NCBI GenBank assembly: GCA_026008535.1
Contig: BRKX01000001.1
Coordinates: forward strand, 74,350,317-74,414,316
Length of the DNA stretch: 64,000 nt
DNA from: Perilla frutescens
Lineage: Eukaryota > Streptophyta > Magnoliopsida > Lamiales > Lamiaceae
Direction of reading: 5' to 3'
Below are positions 35,478-52,172 of this stretch, one piece after another; position 1 is the stretch's first letter, and each line of letters opens with the position of its first letter. Position numbers and translations under genes: made by a program. Below the pieces are notes generated by a model that worked only from the letters and a program-made list of their open reading frames with translations, searched no databases and was not told the DNA's origin.

Positions 35478-36714
35478 CAACCCCATATGGACATACCCAA
35501 CATATATACAATTTGGACCACGTCAGATAAAGAGTAGATATTTCTTTGTCAATATATATATTTATGAAATTATGGTTTGGCATGTGAAGAATTATATAAT
35601 GCTTTCATAATTATTTTTAATTTTCTACAATGCAGCTAGCTTTTAATTTAAATTTGTTTCTATATATGTTGTTTCCAACCGATATAAAAACAGTCACATA
35701 AAAATAAATTCGACTCGCGAGCTCGTTTAGTAAAGTTTGAGCTCGATACTACTGGGCCCTTTAACTTGTGTTCAAGCTCACTCACATTACGTGAGTAGAC
35801 TTGAAAATATAAAATTAATTATTAACTTAATAAAACTTATATTTTTATACTTCGATTAATAATGTGTATCATTATTAAATTTCTCATTAACTTTATTATA
35901 AGAAAAGATCAAAAGAATGAACTTTAATAAATGTAGTATTGTTTGTGAATAAAATATTTTATTTTTATAAGAAAATAATGAATATTTAAATTTAATAAAT
36001 TTAGAAAGCTTGTTCAGACTCGAATAATTAAAGTAAACCTAATCATTTGATAAATAAAACCCATAGCTCAGCTAGAAAATAAACAAATCGAGTTTGAACT
36101 TGACAGTATTCGGCTGAGCTCGATTACTTATCTCTTGTAGCTTTTGTGGTTTATTTATCATTCATTAATCTTGTAAACCCTAATAACTTACTCCAATTAT
36201 GAAGCCATTAATTAATTAACCACAGTGTAACTGCACGGTAAAGCATCGATTTAATTAATTGATCGAAACGGTACCACGTTTTCTTATTAATTAATCAATG
36301 ACGACGAGTACAGTACGAAGATTTATGTGAACAAACTGCAGCCAACTGTACAAACCCCACTGCAGGCCGCAATTTCATTTTATTTTATTTTTTTGTCTAT
36401 TTACAGTTTATGATTAATTAATTATTTTCTTTTAATTATTATGTGGATAAACGTACCCGTTTAGAGGTCCAGGACAACCTCTTCTTTTTGGTATAGGTAT
36501 AGCTAATAATTAAATTAAATTATTTGATTAAGGGTAAAGGTAAAAAGATAAAAAAAATTCATTTAAAAAAATTGAAATTAATTCTGGCTTGAGCTATGGT
36601 TTGGTAAGCACATGCAAGAAGATGATATGTGTGTGTGTGTGTGTGTTGATTCTATTAAATAATTGAACTACTTAAGTAATGAAGTTGAGAGCATGTGTTA
36701 AACTCGATTGAGGG
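35478..36714. other. AT-rich intergenic DNA with dispersed repeat
   Basis: No gene. About 35700-36130 carries gagctcg/cgagctc-rich words like those at 41220-41620, suggesting two members of one repeat family. Confidence 0.35.
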
Positions 36715-37043
36715 GAGATCTTCTATTCCATATTTGGTGTTTCAATCCGTATTTCACGATCGAATTTACAAGTTTCATAATAGATATTGCAAAAATAAAA
36801 ATTAATTATAACATATATATATATATATATATATAATCGACCTAGTCACATCTATTTCTTTAAAAATTAAATACTAAAAAACAATTATAAACCCTAATTA
36901 GGTGGGGTGAACCCTAAAAAATAATCATAAAATTAAACTAAAACATAATAAATTAAAATTGATGAAAAAAAATGGAAGAACAACTTGTAAATTCGATCGT
37001 GGAGAATACGGGTTAAAACACCAAATGCAAAATGAGGGATCTC
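36715..37043. mobile_element. MITE family E, copy 4
   Basis: The arms start gagatcttctattccatat and, from the right, gagatccctcattttgcat. They share gtgtttcaatccgtatt/gttttaacccgtatt and aattcgatcgtg. The centre has aaccctaattaggtggggtg. A partial direct repeat of the right side follows at about 37020-37230. Confidence 0.6.
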
Positions 37044-37432
37044 ATCCGCGATTTCAAGGCTCGTTGTAGCAATTGAATTTTATTGGCTATCAAGTAAATT
37101 CAAATTATAGCGTGTTCGACTGTAATGGAATACGGATAGAAACACCCAATGCGAAATATAGGATCTCATTTTTTAGGCTCGTTGCAGCAATTGAATTCTA
37201 TCGGCTACCAAGTAAATTCAAATTAATTATAATGTGTTCGACTATACTAGCTCGATTCATTTATTTTTATTTTTAGTTTTTGCCTTTGAATAGTGCTTTA
37301 ATTAAAATTTGCCTCATAATACTTGTTGTATACTGTTTGGATTTTTTGCTCAATTAATTAGATCTTGTTTAATTTGATTCCTTTTGATCTCCATATATGT
37401 TTTCCACATTATAATGTAGCAATAAATACACA

Positions 37433-37818
37433 TGAAATTTCCTGTTACACTCTCCGTGTTACACCCAGTGTTACATTTTCAAATTACGAGTTTTTCTTGT
37501 ATTTTTTTTTCTTCAATTTTATTTTTATGTCATTTTGTTTAATTATGTGATTATTTTTAGGGTTCACCCCATCCAATTAGGGTTTATAATTATTTTTTAA
37601 TATTTAATTTTTGATTTTCAATTAATAATTCATCATTATGGTTGATTTTTTCAAAATTATGTTTTATAATTTTTTTAATTCATTTTTTTTGTTGATAAAT
37701 GTTGATTATGGTTATTTATGTTATAATTAATTTTTATTTTATAATAAATATTATTAAAATCATAAATTTAATGATGAAACATGGAGTGAAACACGAAATA
37801 GTGTAACAGGAAATTTCA
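37433..37818. mobile_element. MITE family E, copy 5
   Basis: Arms begin tgaaatttcctgttacac and, from the right, tgaaatttcctgttacact. The interior includes caccccatccaattaggg and a long AT-rich middle. The next copy follows only 17 bases away. Confidence 0.75.
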
Positions 37819-37835
37819 ACCCCAATAAATATGGA

Positions 37836-38211
37836 TTGAAATTTCATGTTAAACTCCTTGTGTTACATTATGTGTTACACTTTCAAAATTAGGAGTTTTT
37901 TTTGTTTTTTTTTTTCCTTCAATTTTATTTTTTTGTAATTTAGTTTAATTTTTATGTTTGTGTTTAGGGTTCACCCCACCCAATTCGGGTTTATAATAAT
38001 TTTTTAATATTTAATTTTTATTTTCTAATTAATAATTCATTATTATTGTTTATTTTTAAAAATTATGTTTTATAAATTTTAATTCACTTTTTTTGTTGAT
38101 AAATGTTGACTATGATTATTTATGTTATAATTATTTTTTATTTTATAATAAATATTATTAAAATCATAAATTTGATAATGAAACACAAGAAAGTGTAACA
38201 AAAAATTTCAA
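37836..38211. mobile_element. MITE family E, copy 6
   Basis: Direct neighbour of copy 5 in the same orientation. It starts ttgaaatttcatgttaaact, includes caccccacccaattcggg, and ends tgtaacaaaaaatttca. It aligns with copy 5 along its whole length, with moderate divergence. Confidence 0.75.
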
Positions 38212-38757
38212 CCCAATATGAATATCTAGATCAATTGAAAATTTGTAGTAGTATATATATATATATATATGTATGTATATATATATATAAAGTTCTTATA
38301 GGGTGGTAATTACTCCAAAAAAACCATCGAGATCGAAGAATTTGTCCCACTCCCTTATGATAAATGTTGCGGTTTTGAAATATTAATTTACATAAAATGA
38401 AATAACACATCACTATCAATTTCACATGTCTAGTAAAAAAAATTTTATATCAAAATATTATGAACCGATAAAATGAAATACGAGATTGAAATATTTAGGG
38501 AAATTATAAAAATCCCCCCAAAAGTAGCTATTATTTAGGACCACTAAAGGCAAAAGTGCCCTTTAATTTTCCTCTAAGCTGGCCAACAGTGACTTCATTT
38601 TTGTCTCCATTGCTATAAATCTTACTCCAAATATATATATATACATGTCAACTCATCATATATCACACTCCCCATTGCATGATTTTATCACATAAATCTC
38701 TTACATTTATTCACAAAAAAATTAATTTCCATCAAGAATTCGATCATTATAATTATA

Positions 38758-38838
38758 ATGGTTCAGAAGAAAAAATTCCGAGGTGTCCGGCAGCGCCACT
38801 GGGGATCTTGGGTGGCCGAGATCCGCCACCCTTTACTG

Positions 38839-38904
<66 letters not shown>

Positions 38905-39513
38905 CTACGCCTGCATGTTTACGTTGGAATGTAAACTATACGATGTATTTAAAATTAAAGTTAAAGATTGTTGCATTTTTTAAATGAATAATGTAACATG
39001 ATTTTATGCATGTACAGGAAGAGGAGGGTGTGGCTGGGGACATATGAGACGGCGGAGGAGGCGGCGAGGGCGTACGACGAGGCGGCGGTGCTGATGAGCG
39101 GCAGGAATGCCAAAACAAACTTCCCGGTTCCGGGAGACCGAGGAAGCGGCGGCAACGCCTCCACACCGCCGGAGCCGCCGCTCCCTTCATCGTCGATTAT
39201 CAGCGAGAAGCTTCGCCGGTGCTGCAAATCGCCGTCGCCTTCCGTCACCTGCCTCAGGCTGGACATCGAGAGCTCCCACATCGGAGTGTGGCAGAAACGG
39301 GCCGGGTCGGAGTCCGACGCGAAGTGGGTCATGACGATTGAGCTCGGGAAGAAGGTGGAGAGTGAGGGTCGGAGTGGAGGAGCGGCGGCGGCGGTGGCGG
39401 AGGAGGAGGAGGAGGAGACTTTGACGGCGGAGCTCAAAGACGATGAAGAGAGGGAGATTGGAGAGGAGGAGAAGAATATTGCACTGCAAATGATTGAAGA
39501 ACTTATGAATTAA
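38758..39513 (+). CDS. SHN1/WIN1-like: AP2/ERF transcription factor, SHINE/WAX INDUCER clade
   Basis: Two exons, 38758-38837 and 39018-39513, give 191 residues. Nuclear regulator of cuticle, wax and cutin biosynthesis. The protein opens [20 protein letters not shown] and the AP2 domain runs to about residue 65, including [20 protein letters not shown] and [20 protein letters not shown]. The [16 protein letters not shown] block and the intron splitting the domain just after RHPL are diagnostic of the SHN clade. The C-terminal part holds the conserved [14 protein letters not shown] block, an alanine run, a Glu-rich stretch and the terminal [16 protein letters not shown]. The 180-bp intron is largely a CT/CA microsatellite that starts at the donor. 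Gene order beside the Gag1-like and MBD genes matches Arabidopsis At1g15340-At1g15360 (recalled), favouring SHN1 over SHN2/3. Confidence 0.93.
38841..38902. repeat. (CT)n(CA)n microsatellite inside the SHN intron
   Basis: About 62 bases of CT followed by CA repeats start 3 bases after the GT donor of the SHN intron. Confidence 0.95.
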
Positions 39514-40253
39514 TTAATTAATTAGCTGAAAATTGCAATTTATTTTTTTTTAATCATGAAATTGAAGAGTTGATATATAATAATATATATGTCGATGATC
39601 GAGCGTTGTGGAAATTATTACGTTAATTAGTTAATTATTTTGTGTTTGGAGGAAATTATTCTCTTAGATGTGATGCATCGAAAAAATATAATATATTAGT
39701 GAGAAAAATGCATCGATCGAATATATGAAATTTGTTTGCTTTTTTTTTTTTTTTTTTCTAGATCACAACACATGTCACATATGATATATATGATCAGCTA
39801 CATGCATTAATTGTTTGATGATTATATATATGTGTGTGTGTATATATTTATATCTATCCATGCATGTTCAATTTACCCACACTTGTAAATTGTTAATTAT
39901 ATATATATATATATATATATGGCATATTGTAAATCTCTGAGATTAGAACTAGTATTTTTCGTGTGCGATGTATAAATAATAATTATTTTTTTAGATCTGT
40001 AATATTATGATTATTTATTAATTCTATATGTTGTGTTCAATTTTTTTATAAATTAGTAAAATGATATGCGCATGCGTTAATTAATTAGATAAGAAGATCA
40101 ATTTTGTGTAGTTACGACAAACAAAAAGAAAAATGACATTTTAGGAAATAAATGAAAATTCATATTAGAAAGATCGAATTGGAATATTTCAAATGTCACG
40201 GTTTTATAAATAGCCATATATAATTGTCCACAATTCAAGAACATTTAATTTTT

Positions 40254-40284
<31 letters not shown>

Positions 40285-40378
40285 ACAAGTATAAAAAATA
40301 TAATTATTTAATTATTTCAAATGATGAAATTGAAATAGAAAAATAATAAATTATCGTAAATTATGTTATACTTTTACA

Positions 40379-40424
<46 letters not shown>

Positions 40425-40500
40425 GTGCAACACAAATAAAATCTATTTTTTAGCTATAAATCCTTCACCTGTGCATAAAAAACAAATAAAAAATGTTACA
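39514..40500. other. SHN 3' region and AT-rich intergenic DNA
   Basis: The 3' untranslated region of SHN, then AT-rich DNA with TA microsatellites (39898-39920, 40258-40284) and an ATT trinucleotide repeat at 40380-40424. No gene. Confidence 0.4.
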
Positions 40501-40743
40501 AATCTCTAATTTGAAGTAAAAAATAATAAATAAGATTGCAACGGTTGCAATCAAAACCGTCGTAAAAAATGCAAAAAAAAAAAGAAAATCTACAACAATA
40601 AATGTCACTACTGTTATCTATTATAAAAAGTGTTGTAAAAAATATAATTGTTAAATCATGCTATAGATAATGATTTTTGCCAAAATCGTTGCCTATCACA
40701 TGATTTTATTTTAATCTATAGATAAATTTACAGTTGAAGAGGT

Positions 40744-40745
<2 letters not shown>
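40500..40745. mobile_element. Probable CACTA subterminal remnant
   Basis: Words such as gcaacggttgcaatc, aaaaccgtcgtaaaaaatg and gtgttgtaaaaaatataa resemble the repeated acaacggtttt...aaaaccgttgt units at 61850-62110. No CACTA terminus is seen here, so this is a decayed or partial copy. Confidence 0.4.

Positions 40746-40821
<76 letters not shown>
40746..40821. repeat. (GA)n microsatellite, ~76 bp
   Basis: Uninterrupted GA dinucleotide array, one of the longest simple repeats in the window. Confidence 0.97.
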
Positions 40822-40822
<1 letters not shown>

Positions 40823-42890
40823 AAACTGTCATGAATCAACCCTTCATGAGAAACAAGAATAGTTGATCGTTCCTTTTCTATAAGTAAGGAATAAGTAAGT
40901 ACAGTAACGCTACTACTAATAGAAAATTAAATAAATGAGCAATAAACGCTTTTCTTGTCAGCTGCCCACATTAAATAATGCCGCTATTTTATAACACACG
41001 CACGTTACTAAATAAATTCTAAAACTCGTTTTAATTTGGTAGATATATATGTCCACTGTCAATATCACTTTTGTACTAATCATCCAGCCATGCACATAAT
41101 TATTAAGATTTCTGCATATAATTAAGCTCAAGAAATACCTAATTATCACAAACATCGTCACTAAATTATTCAGACGAATTATAATTAGAAGTTACAAGTT
41201 GCCGACTCCAAGTAGGACTAGGGCTCAATATTCAAGCTCGAGCTCAATTCAAGCTTTTTTTCTCTTTTTCAAACTCGGCTCGATAATGTCATGTTCAAAT
41301 TTGGTTCGAGTTCGATTCCTGAAATGCTCGAAAATTTACTAAACGAGTCTGAGCCCAAATTAAATGCTTGAAAAAAAAACTCATTTAATTTACATATTCG
41401 AACTTGAGCTTGAAAAAAATAACTTATTTTATTTACCCATTTGAAATGTTTATAATATTCATGAACATGTTCGATTAATCTCGAGCTTGAACATGTTCGC
41501 GAGCTGGCCGAGACGAATACTACTCTGTTCGAGCTCGGCTGTTTAGAAAACGAAAGAACTTTGAGCGAGCTTTTTTCGAGTCAACTCCGAATAGCTCGCG
41601 AGCGGCTCTGTTCATTTACAACCGGACACACACACACACATATATATGTATGTATGTATGTATCCCAATTCATGGACAATAACATTAGTTTGCCAAGCGC
41701 CGTACAATCATAAATCCATGCATCATTATTAAATAAACATACACAACATTAATTATTTTGGTTAACAATATACTATATATGATAATGATCATTATTCTCT
41801 AGACTAGCCCAATATTCTTGGAAATGTCTATGTATAACGCAATGATGCCTTTCGAGTAGCCAAATTTAAATAATTGTAAATATAAATAACTACTTACTTA
41901 TATATTAATTTATCTACTTTGATATGTTTTGGGAAATTATTTGTTTGGACATTAATATATAATTTGACAATTTTTTCATTACCATTGTTATCAATTTTTC
42001 AATCTCCAATTTACGATACTTGATTCTACATTTGTGTTTACAATTTTCTATTAATAAACAATGTAATTGTAAACCTTTTTCTAGGTAACCAATTTAACTT
42101 TTGTTTTTATAAAAAAAACAACTAACTTAAATTAAATTCAAAATTCATTTTTATTACGACATATATTTAACAAGATTTTTTAAAAAAAAATGCAATTTTG
42201 ATCTTACAAGATTAAAGCTCAAAATTGTATTTATACTACCATTTTTCTTTGTGTGGAGAAATAAATTAACCAAGTTAATTGGGATGGGCTTGGGGCGGGC
42301 GTTGACTGGGCCTAGGTGAAGCTGGCCCGTGTGGGCCGGGCCGACTCATGATGGATCCATGGCGGGCTGGATTAGGTCATGCGGCCCGTTTGAGATATCT
42401 AGCTCGACATAATATTACTCTTATTTCGAAGTCTCGGATTCGAAATCTACCGTTTTACTTTTGAAACTTGTACGTTATACTTCATTTTCACTCTAAATTT
42501 CAATTGAATTTATTTATTTACTAACCTAATGTCATAGCGGGGATGAAGATCACCTCTTTGAATTGAATTCAAATTAAAATTATGAATTTTTTCAGCCCAT
42601 TCCTTGAAATATTTGAACCTATATCTTTTAATAATTAAGGTTGGCTAGTAGTTCTCATTATTTCATAAATTTATTATTTTGATCGACTATTGAACGAAAA
42701 ATACTACTCATTAACTTGGTTACCATTTTAATACTAGATAATTTTGGTACCAAAAATTATTATTTTTCAGAGGGTAAATTTAAAATTTGAAGGCATATTA
42801 AGAAATAAATTTAAAAATGTGTGGTATATATTAGTATTAATATTAATCTTCCCACTCTTGGAGCCTCGCTTAAAACCCCAAGATCCCTAG
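40822..42890. other. AT-rich intergenic DNA
   Basis: No gene. About 41220-41620 is a repeat rich in gagctcg/cgagctc words related to 35700-36130. A CA microsatellite lies at about 41627-41640, followed by GTAT repeats. A GC-richer patch with gggccgggcc lies at 42280-42390. Confidence 0.4.
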
Positions 42891-42893
42891 GGT

Positions 42894-42896
<3 letters not shown>

Positions 42897-42932
<36 letters not shown>
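42897..42932. repeat. CT microsatellite in the RH56 5' leader
   Basis: About 36 bases of CT repeats just upstream of the putative 5' leader of the UAP56/RH56 gene. Pyrimidine tracts at this position are common in plant housekeeping promoters. Confidence 0.9.
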
Positions 42933-42937
<5 letters not shown>

Positions 42938-43059
42938 TCGCGCAGTTAAGTTGAAGCCGCTGTGAAGCGAGTGGAGGGGCCAAATCGAATGAATTGAGGT
43001 TGTGTCGATCGCTGCTGCCTTGGCAACTTTTCCAACTTAAAGCGATATATGTCTCGCAT

Positions 43060-43978
<919 letters not shown>

Positions 43979-43991
43979 TGACAGGGGAAAG

Positions 43992-48160
<4,169 letters not shown>

Positions 48161-48752
48161 TTGCTGGATTTTTGAGGGAACACGCTGAATAGTTCGTTGG
48201 AAGTTCTTGATAACTCTGGTGGTGGCAACTGTACTATGATCTAGGAAGGCTGTCGTAGGTAGGTCTGAGAGCGACGGAGATTCGGGTTTCCCGTAATCTT
48301 TTGAGGATGAAAACTGAGACTGATCGTCTAGATTCTGTTGTATCATTAACACAATTTTATCTGTCTTGTATCTTGGATTGTTTGTCTGAGCGCCTGAATG
48401 AACTAGTTTTTTTTTTTTCCTTTAATATTTATATATTGAACTGGATATGTGTTGAGGTAGAAACTTTTAACACTGTTATTTTTTATTTAAATCCAAATAT
48501 GATCGAGTTAGAATTGCAAAGAGCTTTGCATTTTGTCAAATATAGAGATATGTTGAAACTTGAATGAGCTCTTAATTCAGTCATTTTGAATCGTGCATCT
48601 TCTGTTTATCTATTTAATGTTTATCTATTTATTATTTAATAATAAAATCATTGTTAAAAATAGTTTTCTCAGCAAAAGTTATTGTTGATTTTTTTATTAT
48701 TAATGTAATAATTTATTATTAATTATGAATTATTTTAATAGAAGCTTCACGT
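48161..48752. other. RH56 3' region
   Basis: Probable 3' untranslated region of RH56 followed by AT-rich spacer up to the Mutator-like element. No other gene. Confidence 0.4.
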
Positions 48753-48762
48753 GATGTTTTGG

Positions 48763-50915
48763 GAGAAAATTTCATTTTCGGTCCCATAGGATATGGCAAA
48801 GTCCGATTTTGACCACCTGCTCTCAATTTTCACTCATAAATGAACTTTGCTATCAAATGAGGCCCCGCTCGATTGAAAATCACAATTTAGGTACTAGGAA
48901 CTTAACGAGTCCGTCTAATCTTCACGATTTCTCGTCACGTGACTTGCACGTGTGGTGTATAATCGCGAAAATAGAACATATTAATCTAATCAATGACCTA
49001 ATTTCCTCACTTCTCTCAATTTTCGCCTCCCTCAAGAACAAACCCTAAATCCCCAAATCTAAAATCTTTGATTTCTTTACAAAATCGCCACGAATATCGA
49101 CGAGAATCACTACTGGGTGCAGGAATCAAACATATCTTAAGAAGAAAATCACGCACGAAGGATTCCCATCCACGTTACAGTAAGTTTTTTTCTCCTCATT
49201 CAATTCAAGTTTTGGGTTTATTCTTCCTTCTTTTCTATAGGGTTTACAGAGTTATTGATATTATCATTTTTTTTTTCAGTTTCTACGGGTGTCTATTTCA
49301 CATTGAAGCTGGTCCATGGAGGCATGTCACTGTGGGATACGACCAACATTGAATATATAGGGGATACAACAACGTCTGTGTTTGACTTTGTCGATTCCAG
49401 TAAGTGGAGTTTAGGTTATTTATCTGCTCTGTGCGTGGGATTGGGATTTAATGGTAGTAAGAAGTTTTTTGCTAGTTTGGAAGACAAATTAGTGGAAATA
49501 ATAACAGATGATCAAGCATGGTTGGTTTTGAAGTCAGCTAAGGATAGAGAATTTACTATTTATTTAGAAGGTTCTGCTGATCTTTCTTTGTATGATTCTG
49601 TGTATGAGATGCTTGATGATGTTGGAGCTGGTGATGATGATATTGATACCTCAGATAAGGATTTCTCAATGGATGAGGATAGTTGTGATGAGATACTGGA
49701 TACAATTCTGTTTGATGAGAGTGTTTTCAATAATGGGGAGTTTAAGGGAATAGGAGAAAATGAGGGTGTGAACAATGACAGTGGCGAAGATAGTTTTGAT
49801 AAGAGCTTAGAGGATGCAAACAATGACAGTGGTTTTGAGAGCATAGATTCAGAGGAAGAAGACACTTCAGTAAGGTCAAACCTAAGAAGCTTCCAGATAG
49901 GTCAGAAATACATTTCAAAAGATCAGTTCAAGGATGATGTCATTAACTATGCTGTCAAGATAGGAAGGCCATGTAGATTTCCAAAGAATGATAGGAGAAG
50001 AATTTATGCAAAGTGCTATGAGGATGGCTTTCCGGTCACAGCAGGTTGTGAACAAGGGTAAGGGGTTCATCACCTTGACTGATTTGGAAAAGAACAGGAA
50101 AAACTTGATGTTTAAATCATTGAAATGATTTAGATGGTTGAACATGTTTAAAGTTATTTGATGATGTAATGCAGTTGTATTCCTTACTGTAAAACCTTGG
50201 CAGCTGCACTTTTGTTTATGTATGAATGCATCATTATCTTTTGCTAAATTATGTTTTGGAATTCTGGTATATTCTGTTTATGAAGCAAAGTATACTGTTT
50301 TATTAAATGATATTTGTGTATTTTGGTATACTCTTTTGTTATTCTAGAATTCTGGTATTCTTTTACTTTTTTTTTTGGATTTCTGGTATACTCTCTTGTT
50401 GGATTTCTGGTATACCGTGAATGAAAATGACAAATTTAGAATATAAAATTCTATATGCTGTGCATTATCAGGCTTGTGCACGCCTTTTATTTTCTGAAGG
50501 CTATTGTACACGCCTTTTATTTTTTCTATGATTTACCACAATTGTGAAGAAAGTGGTGTGTTTTGTTTGGCTGCAGCTAGTGTGGTGTTGTGTGGTAATT
50601 TGCAAAATAAATGGTCGATTTTATATAGAGAAAGCTAGAAAAAAAATCCCTCCAAAAATTGTTAAAATTTCCCTCCATAAAGTGTAAAATCTTCCCATTT
50701 CAGCCATAAATCTAATTCATAACGTTTGGGACCATATTTGAGAGGCTATTTATCTGATTCATAACGTTTGGGACCATATTTGAGAGGCCATTTAACGGAA
50801 ATCGTCACGGTGGGGCCCCATTTGATAGCAAAGTTCATTTATGGGTGAAAATTGAGAGTAGGTGGTCAAAATCGGACTTTGTCGTGTCCTATGGGACTGA
50901 AAATGAAATTTTCTC
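48763..50915 (+). mobile_element. Mutator-like element (MULE) with ~100-bp TIRs and intact target duplication
   Basis: The ends are inverted repeats of about 100 bp. The left begins gagaaaatttcattttcggt and the right, in reverse complement, gagaaaatttcattttcagt, with near identity through gaacTTTGCTATCAAATG-type sequence. The element is flanked by the direct repeat gatgttttgg at 48753-48762 and 50916-50925 (9-10 bp, as expected for Mutator). It contains a truncated transposase N-terminal region and no catalytic core, so it is non-autonomous. Part of the TIR sequence recurs at about 50700-50800 as a short internal duplication. Confidence 0.9.
49280..50061 (+). pseudogene. Truncated MuDR-type transposase, N-terminal part
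   Basis: Open for about 260 residues after an acceptor-like TTTTTTTTTCAG at 49268-49279. The first part (YFTLKLVHGGM, YIGDTTTSVFDFVDSSKWSL, YLSALCVGLGF) matches the PB1-like N-terminal domain of plant MULE transposases. A long Asp/Glu/Ser-rich linker follows. The last part (FQIGQKYISKDQFKDDVINY, AVKIGRPCRFPKNDRRRIYA, KCYEDGFP) matches the MuDR DNA-binding domain. It then stops at 50059-50061, with no DDE catalytic region or zinc knuckle anywhere in the element. The reading frame itself is intact, so a DNA-binding fragment could still be made. The first exon is not certain. Confidence 0.8.
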
Positions 50916-50925
50916 GATGTTTTGG

Positions 50926-52172
50926 AATTAAAAAAATAGTGTTGCATGATGTTACAATTTATACCTTTTTTTTTCTTCTAATTTGAGCCTAATTTGAATT
51001 TGAAACTTAGGTTTAAATAATATTTTTATTGGACTTGATCTCAATGATCACAATAATAAATATAAAAATTTCTATAATTCACAATAGTTGTAAATTAATT
51101 TTGTTCAGTTATGATAATTTTATTATTTTTTTCATAATTAATTATACTTATCTCTTATTCGTGCATCGTAAGGGAGATAATCTAATTTTTTTGTAAATGT
51201 TGATATGAAGCTCACTCCTTTGTATCTTTTCAATTTAGGATTAATTGTGATTAAAATCGCAATAACTATAGTAGCAATTTTAACAAAATGTTTAATAAAT
51301 TGCAATTTTAGATACGAACGTACTAAATTTTGCCTTTGACAATTTAAAGGGTAAAATTAAACTTTGATACTTACATTTTGGATATATTTTAAAAAATGAC
51401 CTACTTTTTCAAAATTAGTAAAATAGTATCAACTTTTTCAAAATTTTGCAAATCTAACATTTAATCAATTTTACGGCTCAATTTTTTTAGAAAAAGTGGG
51501 TACTCTTTTGTTAATTTTTTAAAAAATGGGCCATTTTTAAAAAAAATATCCAAGGTATCAAAGTGTAATTTAGCCCAATTTAAATCACGAGACAACATTC
51601 CAAGAATTCAATATCTGCATAATTCAATTGATTCGAACCGGTAATTGTAAAGTTGATAATTATTCAACAGAAATTAATATTGGTTGACTTGATTGCTTCT
51701 ATATTCATATAATTCAATTGATTTTTGCACTCTAAAAATGAATAAATAAACAAAATCTTTAATTTTGACTCAACTAATTCTCCTCCATTCTTCATCACCA
51801 ATTACCTTATTTTTTTTAATGCAAAAATTATTTAATTTCCATTACTATGGTAGTCAAAATTTTGCAAGTATAATAACAAAAAATTAAATAAGATCCCATC
51901 GAAAAGTTACAGTATCTCGATCACTCTCTAAGTAATTTGATATGATGCTAATTAATTACATTAAATCTAACATGCATTTTAATAATCCAAGCAATTTGGA
52001 ACCCATTATTGCATTAACTAAAATATGCATTTTACTAATTGAGATATAATATTAGATCAGTCGTCGCAGATTGCAATTTATTATTATTGTTATATATATA
52101 TATATGTTTGTGTGTGTATATATATGTATATATATTCTTGTTGATTTTCAGACTTATTTCATTCGAAAAACG
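50926..52172. other. Spacer upstream of polygalacturonase
   Basis: AT-rich. A MITE-like element occupies about 51345-51582, with ends agggtaaaattaaactttga and, in reverse, gggctaaattacactttga; a related element sits in polygalacturonase intron 5. The last few hundred bases are the likely polygalacturonase promoter and contain TA/TG repeats at 52092-52135. No other gene. Confidence 0.4.

Noticed and set aside
38936..39489. Several open frames antisense or shifted relative to SHN exon 2
   Set aside because: Overlap the AP2 protein in a GC-rich exon; composition is low complexity.
40746..40821. Regular repeat that could be mistaken for a CRISPR-like array
   Set aside because: Pure GA dinucleotide array without spacers; no CRISPR arrays are expected or seen in this plant DNA.
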